From the NCBI GenBank assembly GCA_047635695.1, contig JBLILN010000007.1, positions 1-64,000 of the forward strand: DNA of 64,000 nt, written 5' to 3'. The position numbers and the translations under genes were made by a program. Shown one piece after another: positions 49,908 through 58,151 of the stretch; the stretch's first letter is position 1; the number at the start of each line of letters is the position of its first letter. This DNA is from UBA2136 sp047635695 (lineage in GTDB: Bacteria > Pseudomonadota > Alphaproteobacteria > UBA2136). The notes beneath the pieces were generated by a model, which was given only the letters and a program-made list of their open reading frames with translations, made no database searches and was not told the origin of the DNA.

Positions 49908-52034
49908 TTGTTGAAAAAATTTATTGTAAGCGTTTTATGCATCAGCCATTTGCTGGCTTCACCTGCTTTGGCACAAGGCGTTTTTAGCGATGCTTTAAAT
50001 CAAATCGATGCTATAGAATCACCAAAATTATCGGTTAAACTTGCCGCTCCAACAACAAACACTGTTAACAAAATATTATCAGAAAATAACCCACTGTTTA
50101 ATGCGCCCGCTATTTTTTCTGAGGACAGTATTGTTTCGCCTGTTTATGACGAGAACGGTATGGTTTCAACAGGGTCTGACATTGCGACAAATATTGCTGT
50201 TGAAGTTTTAAACCGTGGTGGTAACGCCATCGACGCCGCTATTGCGACAGCCTTTACAATGTCGGTTACCATGCCACGTGCAGGTAATATTGGTGGTGGG
50301 GGCTTTATGCTTGTGCACCATGCCAAAACAAAAGAAACAAGGGCAATTGACTACCGTGAAATGGCGCCTAAGGCCGCCACAGCCGACATGTATTTAGACC
50401 AAAATGGTAACGTTGATAAAAACTTAGCGCGCCACAGCTTCTTAAGTGCAGGTGTTCCAGGAACCGTGAAGGGCATGGAATTGGCTTATCGCCTTTATGC
50501 CAGTATGGACTGGGAAGAATTATTACAGCCAGCTATTCACTTGGCAGACCAAGGTTTTGTGGTTGATAAGCCGCTGTCAAATTCTTTAAAAAAAGGGCGT
50601 AAACACCTTGAAAAATCTTTAGAATCCACAGCTGTTTTTTATAAAAAAGACGGTTATTACGAAGCCGGAGAAATGCTCAAACAAGCAGACCTTGCACGCA
50701 CGCTTAAAATTATATCGCAAGAAGGTGCCGACGCTTTTTATACAGGTGACATAGCCGATAAAATTGTGCAGTCAATGGAAGTGCATGGTGGCATAATCAC
50801 CAAGGAAGACTTGGCCAATTATAAAGCGCTACTACGTGAACCTGTGAGCGGTTATTACAAAGGCTATAAAGTTGTTTCCATGCCACCACCCAGCAGTGGC
50901 GGTGTGCACCTTATTCAAATGTTAAAAATACTCGATAATTTTGACCTCAGCGCATGGGGCTTTGGTAGCGCCAAAACAATACATGCTATGGCAGAGGTGA
51001 TGCGCTTGGCTTACGCTGACCGTAGTAAGTATTTAGGTGACCCTGACTTTGTGTCTGTGCCTGTTAGGTCTATTATGTCCGATCTTTATGCCGATCGTTT
51101 GAGCAAAAGTATTTCTATGGGGTCGGCGACACCGTCTGAACTGATAGAACCTGCTAAATTTATGCCGAAAGAAAGCCCACAAACAACACACTTTACTATT
51201 GTGGATAAATGGGGAAACGTGGTGACAAATACTTATACTCTAAACTTTAGCTATGGCAGCGGCCACATGGTTGCTGGCACAGGCATGCTTCTCAATAATG
51301 AAATGGACGATTTTGCCGCCAAGGTAGGTGCTAAAAACGCTTATGGTCTTATTGGTGGTGCGTATAATAAAATTGAGCCTGAAAAACGCCCGTTAAGTTC
51401 CATGACACCCACCATTGTTTTTGACAAAAAGGGTAGTTTTTATATGAGCTTGGGTAGTCCTGGCGGTAGCCGTATTATAACTACTGTTTTACAGGTTATT
51501 TTAAATGTTATTGACCATAAAATGAACATTGCAGAAGCCGTAACAGCCGCGCGTATGCACCACCAATGGTACCCCGATGAAATACGTGTGGAAAAAGGTT
51601 TTAGCCCCGATACAATTGCATTGTTGCAAGCCAAAGGACATGTAATTTCTCAACAAAGCCCCATGGGTGCTGTGATGGCCGTGATGAAAACTGAAAATGG
51701 TTATGCCGGCTTTAGCGACACAAGGCGTGGTAGCTCCCTTGCTAAAGGTGGCGCAAGCCCGCATGAAATTGACGCATCCCAAAACTTTAACCCCTTATTG
51801 TTAGAGCTTATTGAAGAGCAAGTCGTAGAATTGAATGTGCAAAAGGCAGTAAAAGCTAAAGTTAAAGTTAAAGCGGTAGAAGAAGAGGCGGCGCCTTTAG
51901 ATCAGGTAAATAAACAACCTGAACCAGTGAAATTAAAAGAAAATACCGACAAGAAACGCATTATTTCTACACCTTTTAAAGCCATGATGACACCCATCAG
52001 CGAAAAAGCAGATATAAAAAATAGCCCTCTATAA
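49908..52034 (+). CDS. ggt: Gamma-glutamyltransferase
   Basis: A 708-residue periplasmic enzyme that removes or transfers gamma-glutamyl groups, for example from glutathione. A signal peptide (about 1-22, ending LALAQ-like SPALAQG) is followed by the large-subunit domain; the autoprocessing nucleophile is Thr426 in PQTTHF. GSPGGSRI and the GYAGFSDTRRGSS segment are typical. The start is TTG (49908 or 49911) with AAGG upstream. An additional basic, Lys/Val-rich tail of about 85 residues (after ASPHEIDA) is not part of the usual enzyme. Confidence 0.94.
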   Translation: MLKKFIVSVLCISHLLASPALAQGVFSDALNQIDAIESPKLSVKLAAPTTNTVNKILSENNPLFNAPAIFSEDSIVSPVYDENGMVSTGSDIATNIAVEVLNRGGNAIDAAIATAFTMSVTMPRAGNIGGGGFMLVHHAKTKETRAIDYREMAPKAATADMYLDQNGNVDKNLARHSFLSAGVPGTVKGMELAYRLYASMDWEELLQPAIHLADQGFVVDKPLSNSLKKGRKHLEKSLESTAVFYKKDGYYEAGEMLKQADLARTLKIISQEGADAFYTGDIADKIVQSMEVHGGIITKEDLANYKALLREPVSGYYKGYKVVSMPPPSSGGVHLIQMLKILDNFDLSAWGFGSAKTIHAMAEVMRLAYADRSKYLGDPDFVSVPVRSIMSDLYADRLSKSISMGSATPSELIEPAKFMPKESPQTTHFTIVDKWGNVVTNTYTLNFSYGSGHMVAGTGMLLNNEMDDFAAKVGAKNAYGLIGGAYNKIEPEKRPLSSMTPTIVFDKKGSFYMSLGSPGGSRIITTVLQVILNVIDHKMNIAEAVTAARMHHQWYPDEIRVEKGFSPDTIALLQAKGHVISQQSPMGAVMAVMKTENGYAGFSDTRRGSSLAKGGASPHEIDASQNFNPLLLELIEEQVVELNVQKAVKAKVKVKAVEEEAAPLDQVNKQPEPVKLKENTDKKRIISTPFKAMMTPISEKADIKNSPL

Positions 52035-52070
52035 CTATAGTTTGAGCTACTTTGTACTTCCTCGCGTGGT

Positions 52071-52289
52071 TTAAGTTAACAAAGTAATATCATTTGCCGT
52101 AGGTTTGCCTTTGCGTGGGTCAAGTGTAAGCGTGAAACTTACTTTTTGCCCCGGCTCAAGCTGTTCGTAACCTGCACGTTCGACGGCTGTGAGATGTACA
52201 AAAATATCCGCTGTGTTTTCGTTTTCGTCTGGTTCGATAAACCCATAACCCTTTTCGGAGCTAAACCATTTTACTGTACCCGTTGTCAT
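52071..52289 (-). CDS. Cold-shock domain protein (CspA family)
   Basis: A 72-residue single cold-shock domain that binds single-stranded RNA or DNA. RNP1 is KGYGFIEP and RNP2 is DIFVHLTA. The ATG at 52289 is chosen because AAAGGG lies seven bases before it; an upstream ATG would add ten unrelated residues. It has a well-matched promoter (TTGAAG, 17 bp, TATAGT), and the transcription start would lie about 25-30 bp from the ATG, so there is no long cold-shock leader. Confidence 0.95.
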   Translation of the reverse strand: MTTGTVKWFSSEKGYGFIEPDENENTADIFVHLTAVERAGYEQLEPGQKVSFTLTLDPRKGKPTANDITLLT

Positions 52290-52319
52290 TATTTTGCCCT
52301 TTAATTTTTTAAAGTACAA

Positions 52320-52348
52320 ACTATAGGCGATAAAAATACAAACTTCAA
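52320..52348 (-). promoter_or_regulatory. Promoter of the cold-shock gene
   Basis: On minus, TTGAAG (52343-52348), 17-bp spacer, TATAGT (52320-52325). Confidence 0.7.
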
Positions 52349-52510
52349 GTAAAAGTTGTTTTATTTCTATATAATACAGTGCATTGCTATTGTGTTTACA
52401 ATACTATGTTTTTTATTAACAACTAAGGGTTGTCCGTTGTAAATGGTAGATTTTTCTCTTGTTTTGGTATAGTATGGCAGTCAATTTTAGCAATTTAATA
52501 AAGGGATATA

Positions 52511-53677
52511 ATGGAAAGTTTTAACGCATTTATAGCTATCGTAAAAGATGTTTGGATGACAGGTATTTTTGGTGTGAATGTCGGCGATGTTTTAGTGGCC
52601 TTTGCAATCATTTATATATTTATACTGTTACGCCAGCTTTCCACACGCTTTTTAATTGCATGGTTGCGTATTTTTACGTCCCGTACAAAAAGTACCATCG
52701 ACGATAAAATACTCGAATGTGTTGAAGGGCCTTTGCGTTTACTGCCTGTGACACTTGGTTTTTTCCTTGCGGGTCAGTACCTCGAAATTGAAGGAAATTT
52801 AGATATATTTGTGTCAAACTTGGTACGTTCTCTTGTGGCGGTAACCATATTTTGGTCGGCCTTTAATTTAACAGAAGTATTGTCACGCGGACTTGGTAAG
52901 GCACGCAAAGTTTTTACACCTGTCATGGTTTCATGGCTTGTTAAAACAGTTAAAATTATCTTTTCACTTATCGGTGTCGCCACTGTTTTAGAAATTTGGG
53001 GCATTCAAGTAGGGCCTATTATAGCAGGGCTTGGTTTGTTTGGTGTGGCTGTTGCACTGGGTGCGCAAGACCTGTTTAAAAACCTGATTGCAGGGGTGCT
53101 GGTTATTGCAGAGCGCCGTTTTAACATTGGTGATTGGGTGTTGGTTGACGGTGTTGTTGAAGGCACAGTTGAAAAAATTGGTTTTCGTTCCACGGTGGTC
53201 AGACGTTTCGACAAGGCGCCTGTTTATGTACCTAATGCAAAATTTAGTGACAATGCGGTGACAAATTTTAGTGCTATGACGCACCGTCGTATTTGCTGGA
53301 AAATTGGTGTTGAATATAGTACGTCGGTCGAACAACTACGCGAAGTGCGTGATAACATTGAAGGCTATATCCTAGGCCATGAAGACTTCGCTCAACCGCC
53401 AGAGGTGTCAACTTTTGTGCGTATTGACAGCTTTAATGATTCTTCTATCGATATCTTACTTTATTGCTTCACAAAGACAACAGTTTGGGGTGAATGGCTC
53501 GAAATCAAAGAAAAATTAGCTTACGAAATTAAAAATATCGTCGAAGGTGCAGGCACTGGGTTTGCTTTCCCAAGTCAAAGCGTTTATGTTGAAACGATGC
53601 CAGAAAACCGCCCAGACAATTTTGTGCCGCCAACGGCCAAAAATAAACCCTATACAAAAATTAAAGAGATAAAATAA
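52511..53677 (+). CDS. MscS-family mechanosensitive channel
   Basis: A 388-residue MscS-like channel. Helices lie at about 20-45, 75-95, 105-125 and 145-165, then the pore helix and the family signature GLGLFGVAVALGAQDLFKNLIAG (partly shown; about 174-196). The beta domain follows (GDWVLVDGVVEGTVEKIGFR). It opens under membrane tension to release solutes. The two extra N-terminal helices make it larger than E. coli MscS. The stop overlaps the next start (TAATG), so the two genes are coupled. Confidence 0.92.
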   Translation: MESFNAFIAIVKDVWMTGIFGVNVGDVLVAFAIIYIFILLRQLSTRFLIAWLRIFTSRTKSTIDDKILECVEGPLRLLPVTLGFFLAGQYLEIEGNLDIFVSNLVRSLVAVTIFWSAFNLTEVLSRGLGKARKVFTPVMVSWLVKTVKIIFSLIGVATVLEIWGIQVGPIIAGLGLFGVAVALGAQDLFKNLIAGVLVIAERRFNIGDWVLVDGVVEGTVEKIGFRSTVVRRFDKAPVYVPNAKFSDNAVTNFSAMTHRRICWKIGVEYSTSVEQLREVRDNIEGYILGHEDFAQPPEVSTFVRIDSFNDSSIDILLYCFTKTTVWGEWLEIKEKLAYEIKNIVEGAGTGFAFPSQSVYVETMPENRPDNFVPPTAKNKPYTKIKEIK

Positions 53678-54495
53678 TGAAAAAACCTAAACGCTTAAGA
53701 AATCATGCACTCATTGTCAAATCTGCGGCATGGTCTTACGTCTTATTGGCTTTACTTTATCCTATATTTACACTCAGCTCCCTAGGGGTTGACCTGCCAT
53801 CAAACGGTATTGAATCGTTTTTGAAAAATATGATTGCAGGTGGCTCAAGCGACCATGTATTCTGGACTTTGTTTTCAATTATACCTTTATTGCTTGTTTT
53901 TGGTGGCGTGGGTTTTTATTCTGCGGTTAAGCCTTATTCATTTAAATTGTCGGGCTTGGCCTTGTTTTTTTCTGCTCTTGCAGCTATCGGGTTTTTGCTT
54001 GGTATCGGTCGTTGGGCAACGCTTAACTGGGGCTTAGGTGAGGCGTTTGTCGCTTACAAGTCAAACAGCGCATTTATCACCAATGCTTATCAAGTATCCA
54101 ATGAAATTTTGGGTTATTGGGTGGGTCATGTTTTTGCAGAAATAAGCCTGTTTGTTGCTATTGGTGTGATGTCGATCGCCATATTTAATTCTAAGCGTTT
54201 CCCTTTATGGCTTTCAGGTTTTGCTGGCGTTTTATTTATTATCGGTGTTGCAGCCGTCTTTAGAGATACAAATGAAGCTTCTTTATGGTTACATAACGGT
54301 ATATCCACGTTTATGCTTGTGCCGCTGTTCTTCCTCTTTTTGGCTGTAGCTCTTTTCCGCTTTGTTGGTAAATCAAAAGAGAAAAAGGTCGGACGTGGTT
54401 ATGCGAAAAAAGATAATGGTAAGGCCAACGGTAAAAAGCGTCGCTTTTATAAAAGAAAAGACAAAAAAAGCAAAAAAGAAAAACAAAATCCTTAA
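53677..54495 (+). CDS. Six-helix membrane protein coupled to the MscS-like gene
   Basis: A 272-residue membrane protein with about seven hydrophobic segments (for example 17-36, 62-82, 91-112, 148-170, 177-193 and 207-228) and a very basic, Lys-rich tail of about 40 residues (GKANGKKRRFYKRKDKKSKK region). It resembles DUF4386-type proteins in layout, but I cannot confirm that. It shares one base with the MscS-like stop codon and so is translated with it. The basic tail would lie in the cytoplasm and could touch nucleic acid or lipid. Function unknown. Confidence 0.65.
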   Translation: MKKPKRLRNHALIVKSAAWSYVLLALLYPIFTLSSLGVDLPSNGIESFLKNMIAGGSSDHVFWTLFSIIPLLLVFGGVGFYSAVKPYSFKLSGLALFFSALAAIGFLLGIGRWATLNWGLGEAFVAYKSNSAFITNAYQVSNEILGYWVGHVFAEISLFVAIGVMSIAIFNSKRFPLWLSGFAGVLFIIGVAAVFRDTNEASLWLHNGISTFMLVPLFFLFLAVALFRFVGKSKEKKVGRGYAKKDNGKANGKKRRFYKRKDKKSKKEKQNP

Positions 54496-54502
54496 TTTAT
54501 AG

Positions 54503-54527
54503 GCCTGGCTACTTGCAACTGCCAGGC
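54503..54527. other. Hairpin without T-run
   Basis: Perfect stem GCCTGGC / GCCAGGC with an 11-base loop, 8 bp after the preceding stop. It may stabilise the mRNA end or terminate weakly. Confidence 0.5.
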
Positions 54528-54595
54528 AGTTACACTATAAATTCAAAACATAAACTAAATTTATTATAAAAAAATTGAAAGTTTTTTAAAACATT

Positions 54596-56560
54596 ATGGA
54601 AACAAATCAGCATATTCAAATTCGTCAGGAAAAAGTAAACAATTTACGTTCAATGGGCATTAACCCGTTCCCTAACAAATTTAAACCGCAAAACAAATGC
54701 GCTGACCTTTCAAAACGTTTTGAAAACGATGACATTGACGCCCTTGCAGCTGTGGGTGAAACATTTACCATTGCTGGCCGTGTAATGTTGCTACGTGAAT
54801 TTGGTAAATTAGCTTTCTTTTCACTGCGTGACGCATCGGGTCGTTTACAGTGTAGCGTTGCCGTTGACGGTATTGGCAAAGACACTTACCAAATATTCAA
54901 AAAGCACGTGGATTTGGGTGACATTGTCGGCGTCAAAGGCCAAATGACACGTACACAAAAAGGTGAATTGACACTGGCGGCTGAATATTTTGAAATTATT
55001 AACAAAAGCATGCGCCCACTGCCAGACAAATGGCATGGCCTGAATGATACTGAAACACGTTACCGTCAGCGTTACGTCGACCTGATTATGAACGATGAAG
55101 TGAAAGAAACATTCAAAAAACGTAGCCAGATTGTTAGCGCTATCCGCGACTACATGACAGAAGCTGACTTTATGGAAGTCGAAACACCGATGCTACACCA
55201 TAAAGCTTCGGGTGCGGCGGCAAAGCCTTTTGAAACTTATCACAATGCTTTATCAATGGACATGAAACTGCGTATTGCGCCTGAATTGCACTTGAAGCGT
55301 TTGGTTGTGGGTGGTTTTGACCGTGTCTTTGAAATTAACCGTAATTTCCGTAACGAAGGTGTGTCTGTGCGTCATAACCCTGAATTTACCATGATGGAAT
55401 TTTACGCCGCATACTGGGACTACCATGACCTGATGGACTTTAGTGCAAAACTCATGGAACATGTGGCTCAAAAAGTGATGGGTACAACAGACCTTACTTA
55501 TGGTGAACATAAAATTTCACTAAAAGCACCGTTTGCTAAATTAAGCATGAAAGAGGCTATTTTAACCATCGGCAAGGTTGACGAAAAAGACCTTGAAACA
55601 ATTGAAAGCATGAAAGCTGTGGCTAAAAGCCGTGGTATCGAACTTTCAAAATGGGGTGACTATGGCCAGTGCTTCCTAGAACTGTTTGAAGAACTTTGCG
55701 AAGAAAAATTGATCAACCCAACATTTATTTACGACTACCCAACAAGCACGTCACCGCTTTCACGCCCATGTGACGATAACCCAGAATGGACAGAACGTGC
55801 CGAGCTATTTGCCGTTGGCCGTGAGCTTGGTAACTTGTTTAGTGAGTTGAATGACCCTGTGGATCAAGCGAACCGTTTCCAAGACCAAATTGACCAAATG
55901 GAAAGTGGCAACGACGAAGCCATGGCTTACGACGAAGACTATGTACGCGCACTTGAATATGGTATGCCGTATGCAGGTGGTATGGGTATTGGAATTGACC
56001 GATTGGTGATGCTTTTAACCAACCAACCTTCTATCCGTGACGTTATTTTGTTCCCACACTTACGCCCAGAAGGCGGTGATGCGGAAACGTCGAACAAGCC
56101 GACAGCTAAAACAGAAGCGGGCGTGGTTGCGACAGTGCCAACAGTGGATACATCTGACTACAAATTTGTTTGTGTGGTGAATAAAAAAGCTGAAACAGCC
56201 GACGTTATCAACGCTGCCGTTAAAATGGCCGCAGGCCTTGGCGCGTCATTTGGAGCAAACCTAAAAACAAATACATTTAAAGACGCAAGCGACGGCGAAC
56301 ACGGTAACGTGCCTAATGTACCCGTTGTTGTGCTACGTGCCGACAATGCCAACCAAATTCGTAAGGTGCGTGCAGGGGCTGTAGAGGCGAACATTGCCTT
56401 TAGTGACTTTAACAGTGCCATGGCAACCGGTAGTGCCAGCGAACAACGCAAAGCGCTGCAAATAGCGCAAGATGATGACTTGGAATACCAAGGTATCTGC
56501 TTATTTGCAGCAGAAGACGATATTAAGCCATTAACCAAAAAATTCTCAATGTTTCGTTAA
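54596..56560 (+). CDS. lysS: Class II lysyl-tRNA synthetase with C-terminal DUF2000-like domain
   Basis: A 654-residue protein. Residues 1-495 are a class II LysRS: anticodon-binding OB-fold (about 55-150), motif 2 around VFEINRNFRNEGVSVRHNPE and motif 3 GGMGIGIDRLVMLLT, ending FPHLRP. After a Thr/Ala linker (494-519), residues 520-654 resemble DUF2000 (peptidyl-tRNA-hydrolase-2-like fold): YKFVCVVNKKAE, AAGLGASFGA, NVPVVVLRADNAN. I infer a fusion, perhaps adding a tRNA-related function. No Shine-Dalgarno is obvious before the ATG. Many alphaproteobacteria use a class I LysRS instead. Confidence 0.9.
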   Translation: METNQHIQIRQEKVNNLRSMGINPFPNKFKPQNKCADLSKRFENDDIDALAAVGETFTIAGRVMLLREFGKLAFFSLRDASGRLQCSVAVDGIGKDTYQIFKKHVDLGDIVGVKGQMTRTQKGELTLAAEYFEIINKSMRPLPDKWHGLNDTETRYRQRYVDLIMNDEVKETFKKRSQIVSAIRDYMTEADFMEVETPMLHHKASGAAAKPFETYHNALSMDMKLRIAPELHLKRLVVGGFDRVFEINRNFRNEGVSVRHNPEFTMMEFYAAYWDYHDLMDFSAKLMEHVAQKVMGTTDLTYGEHKISLKAPFAKLSMKEAILTIGKVDEKDLETIESMKAVAKSRGIELSKWGDYGQCFLELFEELCEEKLINPTFIYDYPTSTSPLSRPCDDNPEWTERAELFAVGRELGNLFSELNDPVDQANRFQDQIDQMESGNDEAMAYDEDYVRALEYGMPYAGGMGIGIDRLVMLLTNQPSIRDVILFPHLRPEGGDAETSNKPTAKTEAGVVATVPTVDTSDYKFVCVVNKKAETADVINAAVKMAAGLGASFGANLKTNTFKDASDGEHGNVPNVPVVVLRADNANQIRKVRAGAVEANIAFSDFNSAMATGSASEQRKALQIAQDDDLEYQGICLFAAEDDIKPLTKKFSMFR

Positions 56561-56575
56561 TACTTCTATTGTTTA

Positions 56576-56605
56576 GGAAAGGGCGCCCTTGTAGCGCCTT
56601 TTTCA
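56576..56605 (+). terminator. Terminator of lysS
   Basis: Stem GGCGC...GCGCC (56582-56586 and 56594-56598) flanked by AAAGG and CCTTTTT. Confidence 0.75.
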
Positions 56606-56616
56606 TTTTTTATGGC

Positions 56617-56693
56617 TGTTATTTACGTTTGTAAACGTGGCAAACTATAAAAAAAAATACCGATCCTGCTATCACCCATTCTAGCGGCGCAAT
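56617..56693. repeat. Dispersed intergenic repeat, copy D
   Basis: Divergent copy: TGTAAACGTGGCAA shared with copy E, and the end CTAGCGGCGCAAT comparable to CTAACGGTGCATC of copy B. Confidence 0.5.
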
Positions 56694-56752
56694 TACCGTA
56701 AAATGTTTATGTTTAATTTAAATATCAATGGGATAAAAAACCCGCGAGCGGG

Positions 56753-56785
56753 CAAAAAAAAGAGCCCCGAAGGACTCTTTATAAC
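56753..56785 (-). terminator. Terminator of the coiled-coil/lipoprotein operon
   Basis: On minus, AGAGTCC-TTCG-GGGCTCT followed by eight T; the U-G pair works only on this strand. Confidence 0.85.
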
Positions 56786-56812
56786 AACGTAAAGTTATTT
56801 TCGATTAAAAAC

Positions 56813-57148
56813 TTATTTTACGTAAGGCTCACATACATCAGGGATAGTAGTTTTACCAATGTATTTAGCACAAGCGTTCTTCATGGCACTATCAGCGTTA
56901 GCTTTACGGTCCGAAGAAGAATGCGTTTCAGTACGGCTATTACGGTTGTTGATACGAATAGAATTTGTACCACGACCACTAGCTGTTGTTTTTTCACTTT
57001 TAACATCACCATTGGGAAAGTATTCCTTGTCATGAACAACTCTATCGTCCGTACTTGGGAAAATAGAACCGCCTTTTGAAGAACAACCGCCCATCATTAA
57101 AGAAAGGCCAGCAACAGCAATAATTAAAGCTTTGTTTAAAGTTTTCAT
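56813..57148 (-). CDS. Small lipoprotein, unknown function
   Basis: A 111-residue lipoprotein: signal peptide with lipobox MGGC, lipidation at Cys22. The mature part is polar and rich in Ser, Asn, Arg and Thr (region 50-80 looks disordered), with two more cysteines near the C-terminus (94 and 106) that could form a disulphide. AAGGAAA precedes the ATG. It is 61 bp downstream of the exported coiled-coil gene, same strand, sharing its promoter and terminator. No family recognised. Confidence 0.75.
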   Translation of the reverse strand: MKTLNKALIIAVAGLSLMMGGCSSKGGSIFPSTDDRVVHDKEYFPNGDVKSEKTTASGRGTNSIRINNRNSRTETHSSSDRKANADSAMKNACAKYIGKTTIPDVCEPYVK

Positions 57149-57209
57149 TTTGTTTCCTTATGAGGCGTCAAGCACCTCAAAATTTAAGTTTAAGTAAATA
57201 AAGTTTGAA

Positions 57210-57761
57210 TTAATAAGAATCCATATCAGACATATTGTCTTCAGCGTGATACTTTAATTCACTACCAGGGCGACCCGTTAAGTTTGTGTATACACGCTCA
57301 TATTCTTTTAGCTTGTTGTAGCTACGTGCTTTATAGGTTTCTTGACGATCAGCATTGCTATATGCTTTGCTGATATATCTGTCTACTTTACCTAATTCAC
57401 GAGAATCATTACGTGAAAGTTCACCAATAGACTGCGCAATAGTTAGCTCAGCTTTACGATTTTCAAGGCGAAGTGCCTCGTCAATATAGCTTTGTTGTTT
57501 GCTTTTAATAGCCTGAAACCTTGAGTATTCCTTATTGTAGCTACTTATCACTTTATTTAACTGTTTTGCTTCTTTGTTGATTTCTCGTTCATAGCGATCC
57601 GCACGTTGTTTACGACATTGTTGACGTGCTTTTGATGTGCTTTGAACACAATCACCTTTGAACCAATCACTTAATTTACTGCCTTCTACCGGGGCAGAAA
57701 CAGTCATAGAACCTAAAGCAAAAATAGCTACTAAAATAGTAGCAAAGATTGAAGTTTTCAT
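57210..57761 (-). CDS. Exported coiled-coil protein, unknown function
   Basis: A 183-residue protein with a signal peptide (about 1-23, ending TVSA) and a long helical, strongly charged body (about 45-155) consistent with a coiled coil. Two cysteines near the mature N-terminus (38 and 49) may pair. Repeated Arg/Gln/Tyr/Lys residues are conspicuous. It heads a two-gene unit with the lipoprotein, behind a strong promoter. A periplasmic complex of the two products is inferred. Confidence 0.75.
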   Translation of the reverse strand: MKTSIFATILVAIFALGSMTVSAPVEGSKLSDWFKGDCVQSTSKARQQCRKQRADRYEREINKEAKQLNKVISSYNKEYSRFQAIKSKQQSYIDEALRLENRKAELTIAQSIGELSRNDSRELGKVDRYISKAYSNADRQETYKARSYNKLKEYERVYTNLTGRPGSELKYHAEDNMSDMDSY

Positions 57762-57908
57762 AATAATTCCTTGAGAGGGGGTACCTCTTGTTAGGAGAGC
57801 CAGAAAGGCTCAATATATGTGTATAGTTTATATTCCACCTAGCAAGCTAAGTGTACATTATTTAAAGGTAGGGTTGTTTTAAGGCAACCGGTTAATAGTC
57901 ATTGGTAT

Positions 57909-57939
57909 ATTATATAGGTGAATATAAGGCGTTTTTCAA
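57909..57939 (-). promoter_or_regulatory. Promoter of the exported coiled-coil operon
   Basis: On minus, TTGAAA (57934-57939), then TATATA at 17-bp spacing (57911-57916), overlapping TATAAT at 57909-57914. Confidence 0.65.
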
Positions 57940-57973
57940 GTGTTTTCACCTGTATTGCCTGAATTATATGGCT

Positions 57974-58008
57974 TTTTACCTGTCAGTGATTGTACCTGAC
58001 AGGTAAAA
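57974..58008. promoter_or_regulatory. 35-bp perfect inverted repeat, candidate operator
   Basis: Arms TTTTACCTGTCA (57974-57985) and TGACAGGTAAAA (57997-58008) around an 11-bp spacer. There is no T-run after it on either strand. It lies about 35 bp upstream of the -35 box of the coiled-coil operon. Confidence 0.6.
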
Positions 58009-58129
58009 TATGAAAAAAATTCATGGGTTAACATGTCAGTTTTATGTTGAGAATAGGCTTTGTAACTTATGAGTGACTAGCGAAAAGCGTATAATGTAAA
58101 AGAATAATGCCTATGGGCTAAATCGGGTT

Positions 58130-58151
58130 AAGCGTCGCACGCTTAGGTTTA
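58130..58151 (-). repeat. Stop-codon-linked palindrome, dnaB copy
   Basis: On minus, shortly after the dnaB TAA, AAGCGT-GCG-ACGCTT pairs perfectly, followed by AACCCGATTTAGCCCAT as in the grxD and aldolase copies. Confidence 0.65.

Larger units (their letters stand above)
57762..58148. other. Intergenic region between dnaB and the coiled-coil operon
   Basis: It holds the coiled-coil operon promoter, the 35-bp inverted repeat and, at 58108-58148, the stop-linked palindrome of dnaB. No protein gene seen. Confidence 0.6.
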
